Of a stretch of DNA of 64,000 nt, positions 16,837-25,176 are shown piece after piece. The DNA is taken from NCBI RefSeq assembly GCF_029338575.1, contig NZ_CP119992.1:2884663-2948662 (forward strand), read 5' to 3'. The notes beneath the pieces are model-generated. The model did not search any database and had not been told where the DNA came from. It saw only the letters and a program-made list of their open reading frames with translations. The stretch's first letter is position 1, and each line of letters opens with the position of its first letter. The stretch is from Halomarina halobia (lineage in GTDB: Archaea; Halobacteriota; Halobacteria; Halobacteriales; Haloarculaceae). The position numbers and the translations under genes were made by a program.

Positions 16837-17102
16837 GGCCGTTCGCCCCGCGGGGTGCCTCCGGCCGACGCGGCCGGAGGCGATCTCGATCGCGCGCCCG
16901 CCGCTCGCCCGGTCGTCGAGGGTGCCCTCCCCGCGGTTCCCCGACCGACGGCGCACCGGACCTCGCGTGGTGTGTGCATGTATGACAAAGAGATGTCGAA
17001 CATCGGTTGTAAGGGTTGTGCCGGCGCGGTCGACGCGCGGGCGAGGGGTCCGCCGGGATTCCCGTCGAACCGGACGACGCCTCTCCTCCGGTGGATCTCT
17101 CC

Positions 17103-17447
17103 TCAGCGCCCGCTCTGGTACCGGTTCAGGAGCGTCTCGTCGAGCGCCGTCGCCGCGGGGTCGTGTCCCGCGAGCCACACGCGGTCGGACGCCGGGTCGT
17201 AGGTCACGACATCCCGGTCCGCGAGCGCCGGGACGTGCGTCTCGTAGAGGTCGAAGTACCGTTCCAGTACGTCGGTCTCCGGGATCTCGGGGAGCGGTCG
17301 GCCGCGCTCTCTCACCGACACCTCGTCGGCGAGGTCCGCGAGCGTCACCGAGACGTGCTCCCGGACGGTGGAGAGTACGAACCGCTGGACGGGGTGGAGC
17401 GCCGTCTCGAGGTGGGCGTCGCCGTCGGCATCATCGGGTACCGTCAC
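17103..17447 (-). CDS. DUF7344-type haloarchaeal winged-helix protein
   Basis: 114 residues, GTG start. The core HPVQRFVLSTVREHVSVTLADLADEV is a winged-helix first half, followed by a long helix and HVPALADRDVVTYDPASDRVWL, the pattern of DUF7344 proteins in haloarchaea. A similar pair lies at 19521-20242. The start overlaps the stop of a 52-codon frame upstream by GTGA, so translation is probably coupled. These proteins are thought to be DNA-binding or accessory regulators, but the function is not established. Confidence 0.75.
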   Translation of the reverse strand: MTVPDDADGDAHLETALHPVQRFVLSTVREHVSVTLADLADEVSVRERGRPLPEIPETDVLERYFDLYETHVPALADRDVVTYDPASDRVWLAGHDPAATALDETLLNRYQSGR

Positions 17448-17602
17448 GGCGACGGATCCCCGGTGACGGCCGCGCGGTCACGGGGGTCGCCGTCGGCGTC
17501 GGCCGGGACGCGACGACCGTCGAGCGAACCGCCGTCGGTGTCGACCCGGATGGTCGGGCGAACCCCTCGCTCCCGTTCGGAAGTCGGTGTCACGCGGCTC
17601 AT
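17444..17602 (-). CDS. Small 52-residue protein upstream of the DUF7344 gene
   Basis: ATG at 17602, stop overlapping the next start by 4 nt (GTGA). The product begins MSRVTPTSERERG and is polar, rich in Asp, Arg, Gly and Pro, with no recognisable domain; it is likely disordered. Support comes from position: a TATA box at 17626-17631 is 27 nt before the ATG, which would make this the first gene of a leaderless transcript. It could instead be a translated leader. Confidence 0.45.
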   Translation of the reverse strand: MSRVTPTSERERGVRPTIRVDTDGGSLDGRRVPADADGDPRDRAAVTGDPSP

Positions 17603-17625
17603 CGTCCCGAAGTCGAGGGAGGGGG

Positions 17626-17654
17626 ATATAACCGGGGGAGCTAGTCACGCTAGC
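17626..17654 (-). promoter_or_regulatory. Promoter with TATA box and upstream GCTAG-N5-CTAGC palindrome
   Basis: TTATAT (17626-17631 on the minus strand) lies about 27 nt from the ATG at 17602. Eight bases further upstream is GCTAG (17640-17644), five bases, then CTAGC (17650-17654). The same arrangement occurs at 20272-20298. CTAG is generally scarce in haloarchaeal DNA, so a paired copy is notable. Confidence 0.55.
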
Positions 17655-17729
17655 CCCGACGGACCACGGGATCGGCGGATCACCGGACGTGGTCGGCTCC
17701 TCGACGGCCGACGGGTCAGCGGTCAGCGA

Positions 17730-19352
17730 TCAGCGTCCGTCCGCCTCGAAGAGCGCGGTCATGACGGCGTCGAGGCCCTTGCGGAGGTGTTTGTGGAAGG
17801 TGGGGGCGGTGATGCCCATGGCGGCGGCGACCTCCTCGGCGGTACTCTCTCTGGACCACTCGAAGTAGCCGGCGCGGTAGGCCGCCTCCAGCGCGTCGCG
17901 CTGGCGCTCGGTCAGCCGTTCCCCGAGTCGTTGCCTCTCGTCGGGACGGTTCGCCGGGTCCGACCGGTCGACCTCCCGCTTGCGCCGTAGCTCCGTCTCC
18001 GGGAACGCGGTCTTGACCTGCTCGACCAGCGCCCGGACGTCGGTGTGCGGGGAGACTTCGCAGACGAAGTCGGCGACGCCGTCCTCCACGACGATCGACC
18101 GGACGGTCGCGCCGTACTCCGCGAGCGCGAGCGTGATGAACGACTCGACCAGCTGGAACTGGAGGAGCGCGCCGTCCTCCTCCTCGCGGATCACCCGACA
18201 CTCGCTGATGGTCGGTTCGTCGGCGGCGGCCTCGACCACGACGCGCGGATCGACGCCGGAGATGAACTCGTAGGCGAGCAGCGTGCCGTCGGACGCCGGG
18301 ACGAGGCTCTGCAGCTCGCCGCGGTAGCCGTACTCCGCCGAGAGGCCGATGAGGAACGATCGTCGGTCGGTGCTGCGGAATTCGAGCTCCACGACGGTGT
18401 CCGAGAGGAGCTGGCGCTTGTTCTCGATGGTGTGGTACGCGTAGCCGATGACGGTACCCAGTTCGCGGAGGATCTTCAGTTCGTACTCGCCGAACGCGTC
18501 CTCGCGGTCGGCGGTGAGACCGACGACGCCGTAGACGATCCGACCGTAGGTGAGGGGCACGACGACGACGCGGTGCCCCCGCGCGTCGGCCGGGAGCCAG
18601 TCGAGCGGCCGCGAGCGGGAGTCGCCCGCGGGGAGCACCTGCGGTTCCCGCGTCCGAACGGCGCGGCCCGTCGCGCCGTCCTTCAACGCTACGACGTCCG
18701 CGGTGGCGGTCCCGCCGTCCTCGGCGATCCCGGCCCCCGACTGCGCGCGGACGACTGCCTCGTCGCGCTCCGGGCGGTAATCGGCGATGCTGGCGGTCTC
18801 GTACAGCTCCGAGTTCACGAGCCGGTCGCAGAGCGGCTGGTACGCCTCCTCGCGGGTCGACGCCTGCAGGAGGACGTCGAGCGTCGCCCTCACGCAGTTA
18901 CCGACGCGCTCTACGTGTTCGAGTTGCGCGCACCGACGCCGGAGCTTCCGCTCGGTCGCTTCGAGGGCGACCTGTGCGGTGACGTCGTACGCGACGTCCA
19001 TCACGCCCTCGACCGCCCCGTCGCGTCCCCGGATCGGCGCGGCGACGAGTCGGTAGGTCCGATCCTCGTCGCCGTCCGGTAGCGTCACCCGACGCTCGAC
19101 GAGTTCCCCCGTCTCGCGGGCGGCCTCCTTCGGTTCGCGGAGGCGATCCGCGACGTCGGTCGCGTAGAGCTCGTCGTCGCGTTTCCCCACCATCTCCGAC
19201 TCGGGCAGGTCGCCGACGAGCGGGCGGTACACCCGGACGTACCGCAGTTCCGCGTCGGTTCGACTCGCGCCGACCGCCCCGTTACCGACGACGTGGCGTA
19301 GGTGTTGGTCGTTCGGACACGTTTCCCCCCTGTCGTTTGTGCTCCCCGGCAT
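17730..19352 (-). CDS. PAS-GAF-HTH-10 Bat-like transcriptional activator (paralogue 1)
   Basis: 540 residues. A PAS-like domain covers about 30-130, ending with VMDVAYDVTAQV. A GAF domain at about 150-310 has the DAIVCDRL-like start here seen as EAYQPLCDRLVNSELY and later VPLTYGRIVYGVVGL. The BAT sensor-like domain covers about 325-475. HTH-10 begins at residue 480 with LTERQRDALEAAYRAGYFEW. Bat proteins respond to light, oxygen or redox and activate target genes such as bop; the signal here is unknown. The coding sequence for the HTH is identical at DNA level to that of the paralogue at 20313. The ATG at 19352 is the chosen start. Confidence 0.85.
   Translation of the reverse strand: MPGSTNDRGETCPNDQHLRHVVGNGAVGASRTDAELRYVRVYRPLVGDLPESEMVGKRDDELYATDVADRLREPKEAARETGELVERRVTLPDGDEDRTYRLVAAPIRGRDGAVEGVMDVAYDVTAQVALEATERKLRRRCAQLEHVERVGNCVRATLDVLLQASTREEAYQPLCDRLVNSELYETASIADYRPERDEAVVRAQSGAGIAEDGGTATADVVALKDGATGRAVRTREPQVLPAGDSRSRPLDWLPADARGHRVVVVPLTYGRIVYGVVGLTADREDAFGEYELKILRELGTVIGYAYHTIENKRQLLSDTVVELEFRSTDRRSFLIGLSAEYGYRGELQSLVPASDGTLLAYEFISGVDPRVVVEAAADEPTISECRVIREEEDGALLQFQLVESFITLALAEYGATVRSIVVEDGVADFVCEVSPHTDVRALVEQVKTAFPETELRRKREVDRSDPANRPDERQRLGERLTERQRDALEAAYRAGYFEWSRESTAEEVAAAMGITAPTFHKHLRKGLDAVMTALFEADGR
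17738..17916. repeat. Perfect 179-bp direct repeat, copy 1 (HTH-10 coding region)
   Basis: Identical base for base to 20324-20502 (offset 2586). It encodes the HTH-10 domain of paralogue 1 from LTERQ to FEAD. Sequence identity drops at once on both sides, including at third codon positions, which suggests gene conversion. Confidence 0.9.
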
Positions 19353-19520
19353 CGTTCCTGGATCTGTCCCCTCGCGAACGCGCGGCGAGGGTGATCGACG
19401 GACCGCGTCTACGGGGTGATTCCGCGGAGTCGTATATAGGTGGTACGATGTGGCTTCATATGTGATACCGTCACGGCACGAGAGGTCGGGGTCGCGTTCG
19501 GGAGCGAGCCGGGGGCCGTC

Positions 19521-19874
19521 TCAGTCCTCGGGGGGTCGGTGGGGAGCGTAGGCGAGCAGGTGGGCTTCGTCGAGGGCGGTCTGTGCGGGGCCGTAGCCGT
19601 CGAGCGCGACCAGGTCCCGCTCCTGATCGTAGGTGAGCACGCCGACGGCCGCGAGCGCCGGAACGTGCACGTCGTAGAGCTCGTGGTAGTGTTCGCAGAC
19701 GACCGCCGGTGGTATCTCGGAAAGCGGGCGGTCGTGCTCGCGGACGGCCACCTCGTCGGCGAGGTCCGCCAGCGCCAGCGAGACGTGCTCGCGCAGCACG
19801 ACCATCACGTAGTACCGCGTCGGGTAGATGTCGGCCGGGTCCTCGTCGCGCCCTGCGGTGTCGGTGGCCGTCAT
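19521..19874 (-). CDS. DUF7344-type haloarchaeal protein (second of tandem pair)
   Basis: 117 residues. The winged-helix core YYVMVVLREHVSLALADLADEVAVRE and the second half HVPALAAVGVLTYDQERDLVAL closely resemble the 17103-17447 product. It overlaps the upstream 123-residue gene by 4 nt (ATGA), so the two are co-translated. The N-terminus is a short polar tail. Probably a small regulator; the target is unknown. Confidence 0.75.
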   Translation of the reverse strand: MTATDTAGRDEDPADIYPTRYYVMVVLREHVSLALADLADEVAVREHDRPLSEIPPAVVCEHYHELYDVHVPALAAVGVLTYDQERDLVALDGYGPAQTALDEAHLLAYAPHRPPED

Positions 19875-20242
19875 CGCCCTCCGGTGCCGACGTCGCCGCG
19901 CTCGTCCGCCCGCGCCAGCAGCAGGTACGGCCGCAGCTGGTCGGCCGCCGGCTCGCGTTCGACGGTCCGCGCGGCCGCGTCGTAGCTGACGACGCCCGCC
20001 GCGTCGAGTTTCGGGAGGTGGACGTGGTGGAGCGCGATGGCGACCGCTTCGGGAGTCGCTCCGTCCCGGCCCTCGGTCAGTCGCTCCGCGAGCCGACCGA
20101 CCTCGATACGCGGTTCGTGACGGTCCAGGTACGTCAGGACGCGTCGGCGTCGGCCGTCGCTGAGCAGTCCGAACACGGTGTCGACCGGTAGCGCGCGCTC
20201 GACCGTTCTCGCCTCCGATGGACTGCCGGGTACCCCGCTCAT
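19871..20242 (-). CDS. DUF7344-type haloarchaeal protein (first of tandem pair)
   Basis: 123 residues from ATG at 20242. VFGLLSDGRRRRVLTYLDRHEPRIEVGRLAERL is a typical winged-helix opening, followed by HHVHLPKLDAAGVVSYDAAART, the standard DUF7344 second half. A short C-terminal extension carries ADQLRPYLLLARADER. It is the first gene of an operon with the 117-residue gene. Its promoter has the same palindrome as the other DUF7344 locus. Confidence 0.75.
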   Translation of the reverse strand: MSGVPGSPSEARTVERALPVDTVFGLLSDGRRRRVLTYLDRHEPRIEVGRLAERLTEGRDGATPEAVAIALHHVHLPKLDAAGVVSYDAAARTVEREPAADQLRPYLLLARADERGDVGTGGR

Positions 20243-20271
20243 GCTTATCTGCTCATCGAGTAAGGATCGGA

Positions 20272-20298
20272 ATAAATGGGGAAGCTAGTCTAACTAGC
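20272..20298 (-). promoter_or_regulatory. Promoter with TATA box and upstream GCTAG-N5-CTAGC palindrome (second copy)
   Basis: TTTATT (20272-20277 on the minus strand) lies about 32 nt before the ATG at 20242. Six bases upstream is GCTAG (20284-20288), five bases, CTAGC (20294-20298). The palindrome here extends to perfect 7-bp arms, AGCTAGT and ACTAGCT. Arm sequence and spacer length match the copy at 17640-17654. Confidence 0.55.
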
Positions 20299-20312
20299 TC
20301 TCGGAAAGCGAC

Positions 20313-21902
20313 TCATGACGGTTCGTCCGCCTCGAAGAGCGCGGTCATGACGGCGTCGAGGCCCTTGCGGAGGTGTTTGTGGAAGGTGGGGGCGGTGATG
20401 CCCATGGCGGCGGCGACCTCCTCGGCGGTACTCTCTCTGGACCACTCGAAGTAGCCGGCGCGGTAGGCCGCCTCCAGCGCGTCGCGCTGGCGCTCGGTCA
20501 GCTGCTCGGCGAGCTGTCGCGCCTCCGGCGGCCGGTCGTCGGTCACCGCTCCCGTCCGCTCGCGCTTGCGCACGACCTCCGTCTCCGGGGACGCGGTCGT
20601 CACGTGCTCGACGAACGCGCGGACGTCCGTGTGCGGGGAGACTTCGCAGACGAGATCCATGACGCCGTCCTCGACCACGAGCGACCGAACGTTCGCCCCG
20701 TACTCGGCGATCGGGAGGGACAGGAACCCGGCGACCAGCCGACACTGCACGAGTGCCGCCTGGTCGGCGACGTCCTCGCTGACGACGCGACACTCGCGGA
20801 CGTCGGAGGTCTCGGCCATCGAGTCGAGGACGATCCGAGGATCGACGTCGCGCACCTCGACGTAGGCGAGCAGCGTGTCGTCCGGGGCGGGCACGAGGCT
20901 GCGAAGCTCGAAGCGTCCGCCGTGCTCCGCGTTCACGGCGACGGCGTGCAGACGGGTGTCCGTGCTGCGGAACTCGACCTCGACGACGGTGTCCGAGAGG
21001 AGCAGCTGTCGGTTCTCGATGGCGCGGTAGGCGTACCCCACGATGGCACCGATCTCCGCCAGGACGAGCCGTTCGTACTCCTCGAAGGCGCTCGTGCGAG
21101 CGGTATAGACGCCCAACAGGCCGTAGACGGTCTCGCCGTGGAAGAGCGGGACGACGATCCCGGCGGCGAGGTCCCGGAACCGATCCGCCGGGAGGGACGT
21201 CGCGGAGAGGTGGCCGGCCAGGTCGGTGACGACCTGCGCCTCCCTCGTACGGACGGCGCGCGCCACGGGCCCGTCGGCGTCCGTCGGGTCGGCGGTAAAC
21301 GAGCCGAGGTCCCCCGCCTCGACGCCGGAGAGCGCTCGGAGGGCGACCTCGTCGCTCGCCGGGTGATAGTCGCCGAGCCAGGCGACGTCGTACGCGTCCG
21401 TCTCGACGAGCCGATCGCAGACGGGTTCGTACACCTCCTCCCGCGTCGAGGCGTCGAGCAGTATACCGGTCACCGGTCGCACGGCGTCGATGATGCGCTT
21501 TACGCGCTCGAGGCGCTCGAACCGCTCCTCGAGCACCCGCTCCTTCGACGTCGGCTCGGCCCGCTCCGCCGCGACGACGACGAGCCCCGTGACCGCTCCG
21601 TCGGTCGTCGTCGGGGCGACGCTCTGATGGACGACGCACGAGTCGCCCGACGCCCGCTCGACGGGCACCTCGCCGCGCCACGTCTCGCCCGCGAGCGCCG
21701 TCCGCCGGGCTTCCTCCGCGTACCCCGCGGCGTGCTCCGACACCACGAACCGATACGGACGACCGACGACCTCGCTCGCCCGATACCCGGTGAGCCGCTC
21801 GAACGCGCGGTTGGCGTACTCGATGGTCCCGTCCGCGTCGAGGACGACGACCGCGTGCCCCGCCTGTTCGACTATCCCCCTGAATTCGACGTCTTCTGCC
21901 AT
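20313..21902 (-). CDS. PAS-GAF-HTH-10 Bat-like transcriptional activator (paralogue 2)
   Basis: 529 residues from the ATG at 21902; an ATG at 22001 would add 33 poorly conserved residues. A clear PAS domain starts at residue 3: FRGIVEQAGHAVVVLDADGTIEYANRAFERLTGY. A GAF domain follows at about 130-290 (YEPVCDRLVETDAYDVAWLGDY and later FHGETVYGLLGVY). The BAT domain is about 300-450 and HTH-10 starts at 468. Domain order and HTH sequence match paralogue 1, but the PAS and GAF parts have diverged, so the two probably sense different signals and bind the same DNA. The DUF7344 pair lies just downstream on the same strand. Confidence 0.85.
   Translation of the reverse strand: MAEDVEFRGIVEQAGHAVVVLDADGTIEYANRAFERLTGYRASEVVGRPYRFVVSEHAAGYAEEARRTALAGETWRGEVPVERASGDSCVVHQSVAPTTTDGAVTGLVVVAAERAEPTSKERVLEERFERLERVKRIIDAVRPVTGILLDASTREEVYEPVCDRLVETDAYDVAWLGDYHPASDEVALRALSGVEAGDLGSFTADPTDADGPVARAVRTREAQVVTDLAGHLSATSLPADRFRDLAAGIVVPLFHGETVYGLLGVYTARTSAFEEYERLVLAEIGAIVGYAYRAIENRQLLLSDTVVEVEFRSTDTRLHAVAVNAEHGGRFELRSLVPAPDDTLLAYVEVRDVDPRIVLDSMAETSDVRECRVVSEDVADQAALVQCRLVAGFLSLPIAEYGANVRSLVVEDGVMDLVCEVSPHTDVRAFVEHVTTASPETEVVRKRERTGAVTDDRPPEARQLAEQLTERQRDALEAAYRAGYFEWSRESTAEEVAAAMGITAPTFHKHLRKGLDAVMTALFEADEPS
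20324..20502. repeat. Perfect 179-bp direct repeat, copy 2 (HTH-10 coding region)
   Basis: Identical to 17738-17916. It encodes the HTH-10 domain of paralogue 2. Confidence 0.9.
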
Positions 21903-22080
21903 GACTCTCGCGTCCACACGCGCACCGACGCCGCGTCGGTTGCTAACAGTTGTGTGCGCTGCTGTAGATCGCGACCGCGTATTAATCGTGCCGATCGCCA
22001 TACTCGAAAACCGAGAGACGCCGCGGTACTGACTGGTCCGGGACGGAGTGCGTTCCGCCCCGGCGTCGAGGATTCGACCC

Positions 22081-23055
22081 CTACTCCCGCAGGAGGTCCC
22101 GGACGCTCGCCTCGACGGACTCCCGCGGTTCCCAGCCGAGGACGCTGCGGGCCGCTCCGGTGTCGACCTCGAAGGAGTCGACGAGCGTCTCTCCGCTCCT
22201 GGGGTTCTCGACGAGCTTCACCTCGGGGTCGAGACCGCGCTCCTCCAGCGCGATCTCCCGGACGAGTTCGGCCACCTCGATGACGCCGGGGTCCTCGTCG
22301 GTCGCGATCTCGAACTTCTCGACGCCGGTCTCGTCGTCCGCGCGCAGGTCCACCAGTCGCTCGGCGCTACGGACGAACGCCCGCGCCACGTCCTTCACGT
22401 GGACGAAGTTACGCGACTGCGTCCCGGGTTCGTACACCGTCAGGTCCTCGCCGTCGAGCGCGCGGTTCACGAAGAAGTTGATGACCGTCCCCTTCGACAC
22501 CGTCCGGCCGTCGACCTCGTGTTCGCCGTAGAGGTTGGCGACCATGAACTGGTGGGACGGGAACGCGCCGTCGGCGTACCACTCGATGGCGGTCTCGTTG
22601 AGGACCTTCGTGCGGCCGTACCAGTTGAGCGGGTCGCGCGGGAGGTCGATCGTGATGGGGAACTCGTCGGGGTCGCCGATGACCGCCATGGAGAACGGAA
22701 ACCCGAGCGCCGCGCCGGTCTTGCGGCAGAACCAGGCGACGTTCTCGGTCCCCTGGACGTTCACCTCGTAGGCGAGGTCGGGGTGGTCGTCGCAGTCGTC
22801 CACGCCGCTGAGCGCCGCGAGGTGCAGGACGACGTCCGCGCCCGAGAGCGCGTCCTCGAGTTCCTCGCGGTGGCGAACGTCGACGTGCTCCACCGGCACG
22901 TCGCCGATCCGGCGGACCTCCCCGAGGTAGAAGTTGTCAAGGGCGGTCACCTCCCAGTCGGGGTGGACCTGCGATAGTTCGTAGACGACGCGGCTGCCGA
23001 TGTAGCCCGCCGCACCGGTGACGGCGACGTGCGGTGAATCGCTCTGGGATGTCAT
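22081..23055 (-). CDS. NAD-dependent epimerase/dehydratase (extended SDR), third gene of the nucleotide-sugar operon
   Basis: 324 residues. The NAD-binding motif is VTGAAGYIGS at residues 12-21. DVVLHLAALSGVDD is the strand before the active site, and NWYGRTK gives the catalytic YxxxK. The family includes UDP-glucose 4-epimerases and dTDP-sugar dehydratases. It is 19 nt downstream of another SDR gene in a three-gene operon, so it probably modifies a nucleotide sugar for a surface glycan or glycolipid. Which sugar cannot be told. Confidence 0.8.
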   Translation of the reverse strand: MTSQSDSPHVAVTGAAGYIGSRVVYELSQVHPDWEVTALDNFYLGEVRRIGDVPVEHVDVRHREELEDALSGADVVLHLAALSGVDDCDDHPDLAYEVNVQGTENVAWFCRKTGAALGFPFSMAVIGDPDEFPITIDLPRDPLNWYGRTKVLNETAIEWYADGAFPSHQFMVANLYGEHEVDGRTVSKGTVINFFVNRALDGEDLTVYEPGTQSRNFVHVKDVARAFVRSAERLVDLRADDETGVEKFEIATDEDPGVIEVAELVREIALEERGLDPEVKLVENPRSGETLVDSFEVDTGAARSVLGWEPRESVEASVRDLLRE

Positions 23056-23074
23056 CGTGGGTAGATAGTGACAG

Positions 23075-24001
23075 TCAGGGTTTGAATGCCTTTGCCAGGT
23101 CGCGGACGCCCTCGCGGAGCGTCCACTCCGTCCCGTAGCCCGTCTCGGCGATGCGGTCGAAGTTCACGTGGTAGGACGGGCCGGGGTGTTCGTCCTCGAG
23201 GTACGTCACGTCCACGGGGCCGACCTCCTCGGCGACGACCTCCGCGATCTCGCTGATCCGGTAGTTGTCCTCGTTCGACCCGACGTTGTAGACGAGGTGC
23301 TCCCAGCGGTCGGGTTCGAGGGCGGCGTGGGCGTACGCCGCCGCCGCGTCCCGGACGTGGATGAAGGGTCGCCAGTTCGATCCGTCGCCGTAGACCGTGA
23401 GGGGCCGACCGGTGAGCGCCCGGAAGACGAACGTGTTCACCACGAGATTGAACCGGACGCCGGGGGCGTCGCCGTAGTTGGTCGCCATCCGCAGCGCGAC
23501 GCCGTCGAGGCCGAACTCCTCGCAGGCGTCGCGCAGCAGTCCCTCGCACTGGTACTTCGTCTCGGCGTAGGGGTTGATCGGATCGGGTTCGACCGTCTCG
23601 TCCAGGTCCGTGCTCGTCGCGCGGCCGTAGAGGTTACACGAGGAGGCGACGACGACGTTCCCGACGCCGAGTTTCCCCGCCGCGGTGAGGACGTTCTCCG
23701 TCCCGTCGAGGTTGGTCTCGAAGGTCTCCTCGCGGCGGTCGTGGGTGCTCGACGCGCCGGTGATGGCCGCGAGGTTGACGACGGCGTCGCAGCCGCGCAT
23801 CGCGCTCTCGACGTTGCCGTACTCGCGCACGTCGCCGAGGCGGAAGTCGATGCCGTCGGTCAGCGCGCCCTTCAACGCGCGCGGCGATCCCGTGGAGGTG
23901 TCGTCCATGACCACGACCCGGTCGACGCGCTCGTCGCCGTCCAGCAGCGGGACCAGCACGCTGCCGATGTACCCGAGGCCGCCGGTGACGAGGACGTCCA
24001 T
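23075..24001 (-). CDS. NAD-dependent epimerase/dehydratase (extended SDR), second gene of the operon
   Basis: 308 residues. Motifs: VTGGLGYIGS at residues 5-14, VVNLAAITGASS near 80, SSCNLYG and PYAETK as catalytic YxxxK, followed by GDGSNWRPFIHVRDAA, the substrate-binding region of UDP-sugar epimerases. The gene starts 3 nt after the stop of the sulfoquinovose-synthase-like gene. It resembles WbpP/GalE-type epimerases more than dehydratases, but this is by eye. Confidence 0.8.
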   Translation of the reverse strand: MDVLVTGGLGYIGSVLVPLLDGDERVDRVVVMDDTSTGSPRALKGALTDGIDFRLGDVREYGNVESAMRGCDAVVNLAAITGASSTHDRREETFETNLDGTENVLTAAGKLGVGNVVVASSCNLYGRATSTDLDETVEPDPINPYAETKYQCEGLLRDACEEFGLDGVALRMATNYGDAPGVRFNLVVNTFVFRALTGRPLTVYGDGSNWRPFIHVRDAAAAYAHAALEPDRWEHLVYNVGSNEDNYRISEIAEVVAEEVGPVDVTYLEDEHPGPSYHVNFDRIAETGYGTEWTLREGVRDLAKAFKP

Positions 24002-24004
24002 GCC

Positions 24005-25174
24005 TCACTCCTCCAGGACGTCGGGGAGGAAGCGGTCCTCGTGGGACGTGATGGCGTCGGAGTAGCGCGTGAGCGTCTCGAGGATGTCGCGGACGCCACC
24101 CTCGAAGTTCTGGCGCTGCTCGCCGATGAGGCTCATGTACCGGTCGTTCGCCATCTCCATCTGGTGCGTCTCGTCCTCGTCGCGCGGGTTCTCGACGTGC
24201 GTGACCTCGACGTCGAGGTCGAACTCGTCGCCCACCGACGCGATGGTCTCGGCCATCCCCACGATGCTGATGGGCCGGGTGACCTGGTTGTAGACGACGT
24301 GTTCGTCGGGGCGCTCGGCGTGGTCGGTGAGCGCCAGCCGCGTGAGCCCCTCGACCGCGTCCTCGAGCGAGACGAACGGCTTTCGCTGCTCGCCCTTCCC
24401 GTACACCGTGAGCGGGTAGCCGGCGACGGCCTGCGCGCAGAAGCGGTGTGCGACGACGCCGAAGTAGTAGTCGAAGTCGAAGCGCGTCTTCAGGCGGTCG
24501 TCGGCGCGCGTCTCCTCGGTCTCCGTCCCGTAGACGATGGCCGTCCGCACGTCGGAGATGGGCAGGCCGAACTGCCGGTGGGCGAGCCGCAGGTTCGCCG
24601 CGTCGTGGCTCTTCGTGAGGTGGTACCACGACCCAGCCATTGCCGGGTAGGGGACCTCGTCGCTCTGCCCCTCGTTCTCCATCACGGCGCCGCCCTCCGG
24701 GATGGGGAAGTCCGGCGCGCCGTAGACGCCGGTCGTCGTCGTCTCGATGAGGTGGGTGTCGGGGAGGTCGTTCTCGTGCAGGCCGAACGCGAGGTTCCGG
24801 GTCGCCTGCATGTTGTTGTGCTGCGTGAAGTTCGCCCGCTCGCCGTTGATCTGGGAGTACGGCGCGCTGGGTTGGGCGGCGGCGTGGACGACCGCGCGCG
24901 GCTCGTGCACCCGAAGCAGCTGATCGACGAACCCGCGGTCGGTCAGGTCGCCCTCGACGAACGAGAGGTTGCGCACGCCGTGGACCTCGCGGGCGGCCTC
25001 GAGGCGCTCCTCGATGCTCGAGATGGGGGTCGCGCTGGTCGCGCCCACGGACTCCACCCACTCGCGCCGCGAGAAGTTGTCCACGATAATGACGCGCTCG
25101 TCGGACCGCTCGGCGATGCGGAGAGCCGTCGGCCAACCGACGTAGCCGTCACCCCCCGTCACGATGATGCTCAT
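24005..25174 (-). CDS. UDP-sulfoquinovose synthase-like SDR (SQD1/Agl3 family)
   Basis: 389 residues, the length of SQD1-type enzymes. Motifs: VTGGDGYVGWPTALRIA at the N-terminus (the GYxGW variant is characteristic), then HAAAQPSAPYS, ETTTTGVYGAP, the catalytic WYHLTK, and FDFDYYFGVVAHRFCAQA with YGKGEQRKPFVSLEDAV. SQD1 and Agl3 make UDP-sulfoquinovose from UDP-glucose and sulfite with NAD+. The product would feed a sulfonated glycan or glycolipid on the cell surface. It is the first gene of the operon, with an inverted repeat in its leader. The related UDP-glucose epimerase activity is a less likely alternative. Confidence 0.75.
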   Translation of the reverse strand: MSIIVTGGDGYVGWPTALRIAERSDERVIIVDNFSRREWVESVGATSATPISSIEERLEAAREVHGVRNLSFVEGDLTDRGFVDQLLRVHEPRAVVHAAAQPSAPYSQINGERANFTQHNNMQATRNLAFGLHENDLPDTHLIETTTTGVYGAPDFPIPEGGAVMENEGQSDEVPYPAMAGSWYHLTKSHDAANLRLAHRQFGLPISDVRTAIVYGTETEETRADDRLKTRFDFDYYFGVVAHRFCAQAVAGYPLTVYGKGEQRKPFVSLEDAVEGLTRLALTDHAERPDEHVVYNQVTRPISIVGMAETIASVGDEFDLDVEVTHVENPRDEDETHQMEMANDRYMSLIGEQRQNFEGGVRDILETLTRYSDAITSHEDRFLPDVLEE

Positions 25175-25176
25175 TA

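Noticed and set aside
17738..20502. Considered whether the 179-bp repeat was part of a mobile element
   Set aside because: Its ends coincide with a protein domain, there is no transposase or terminal inverted repeat, and both copies are in frame in homologous genes.
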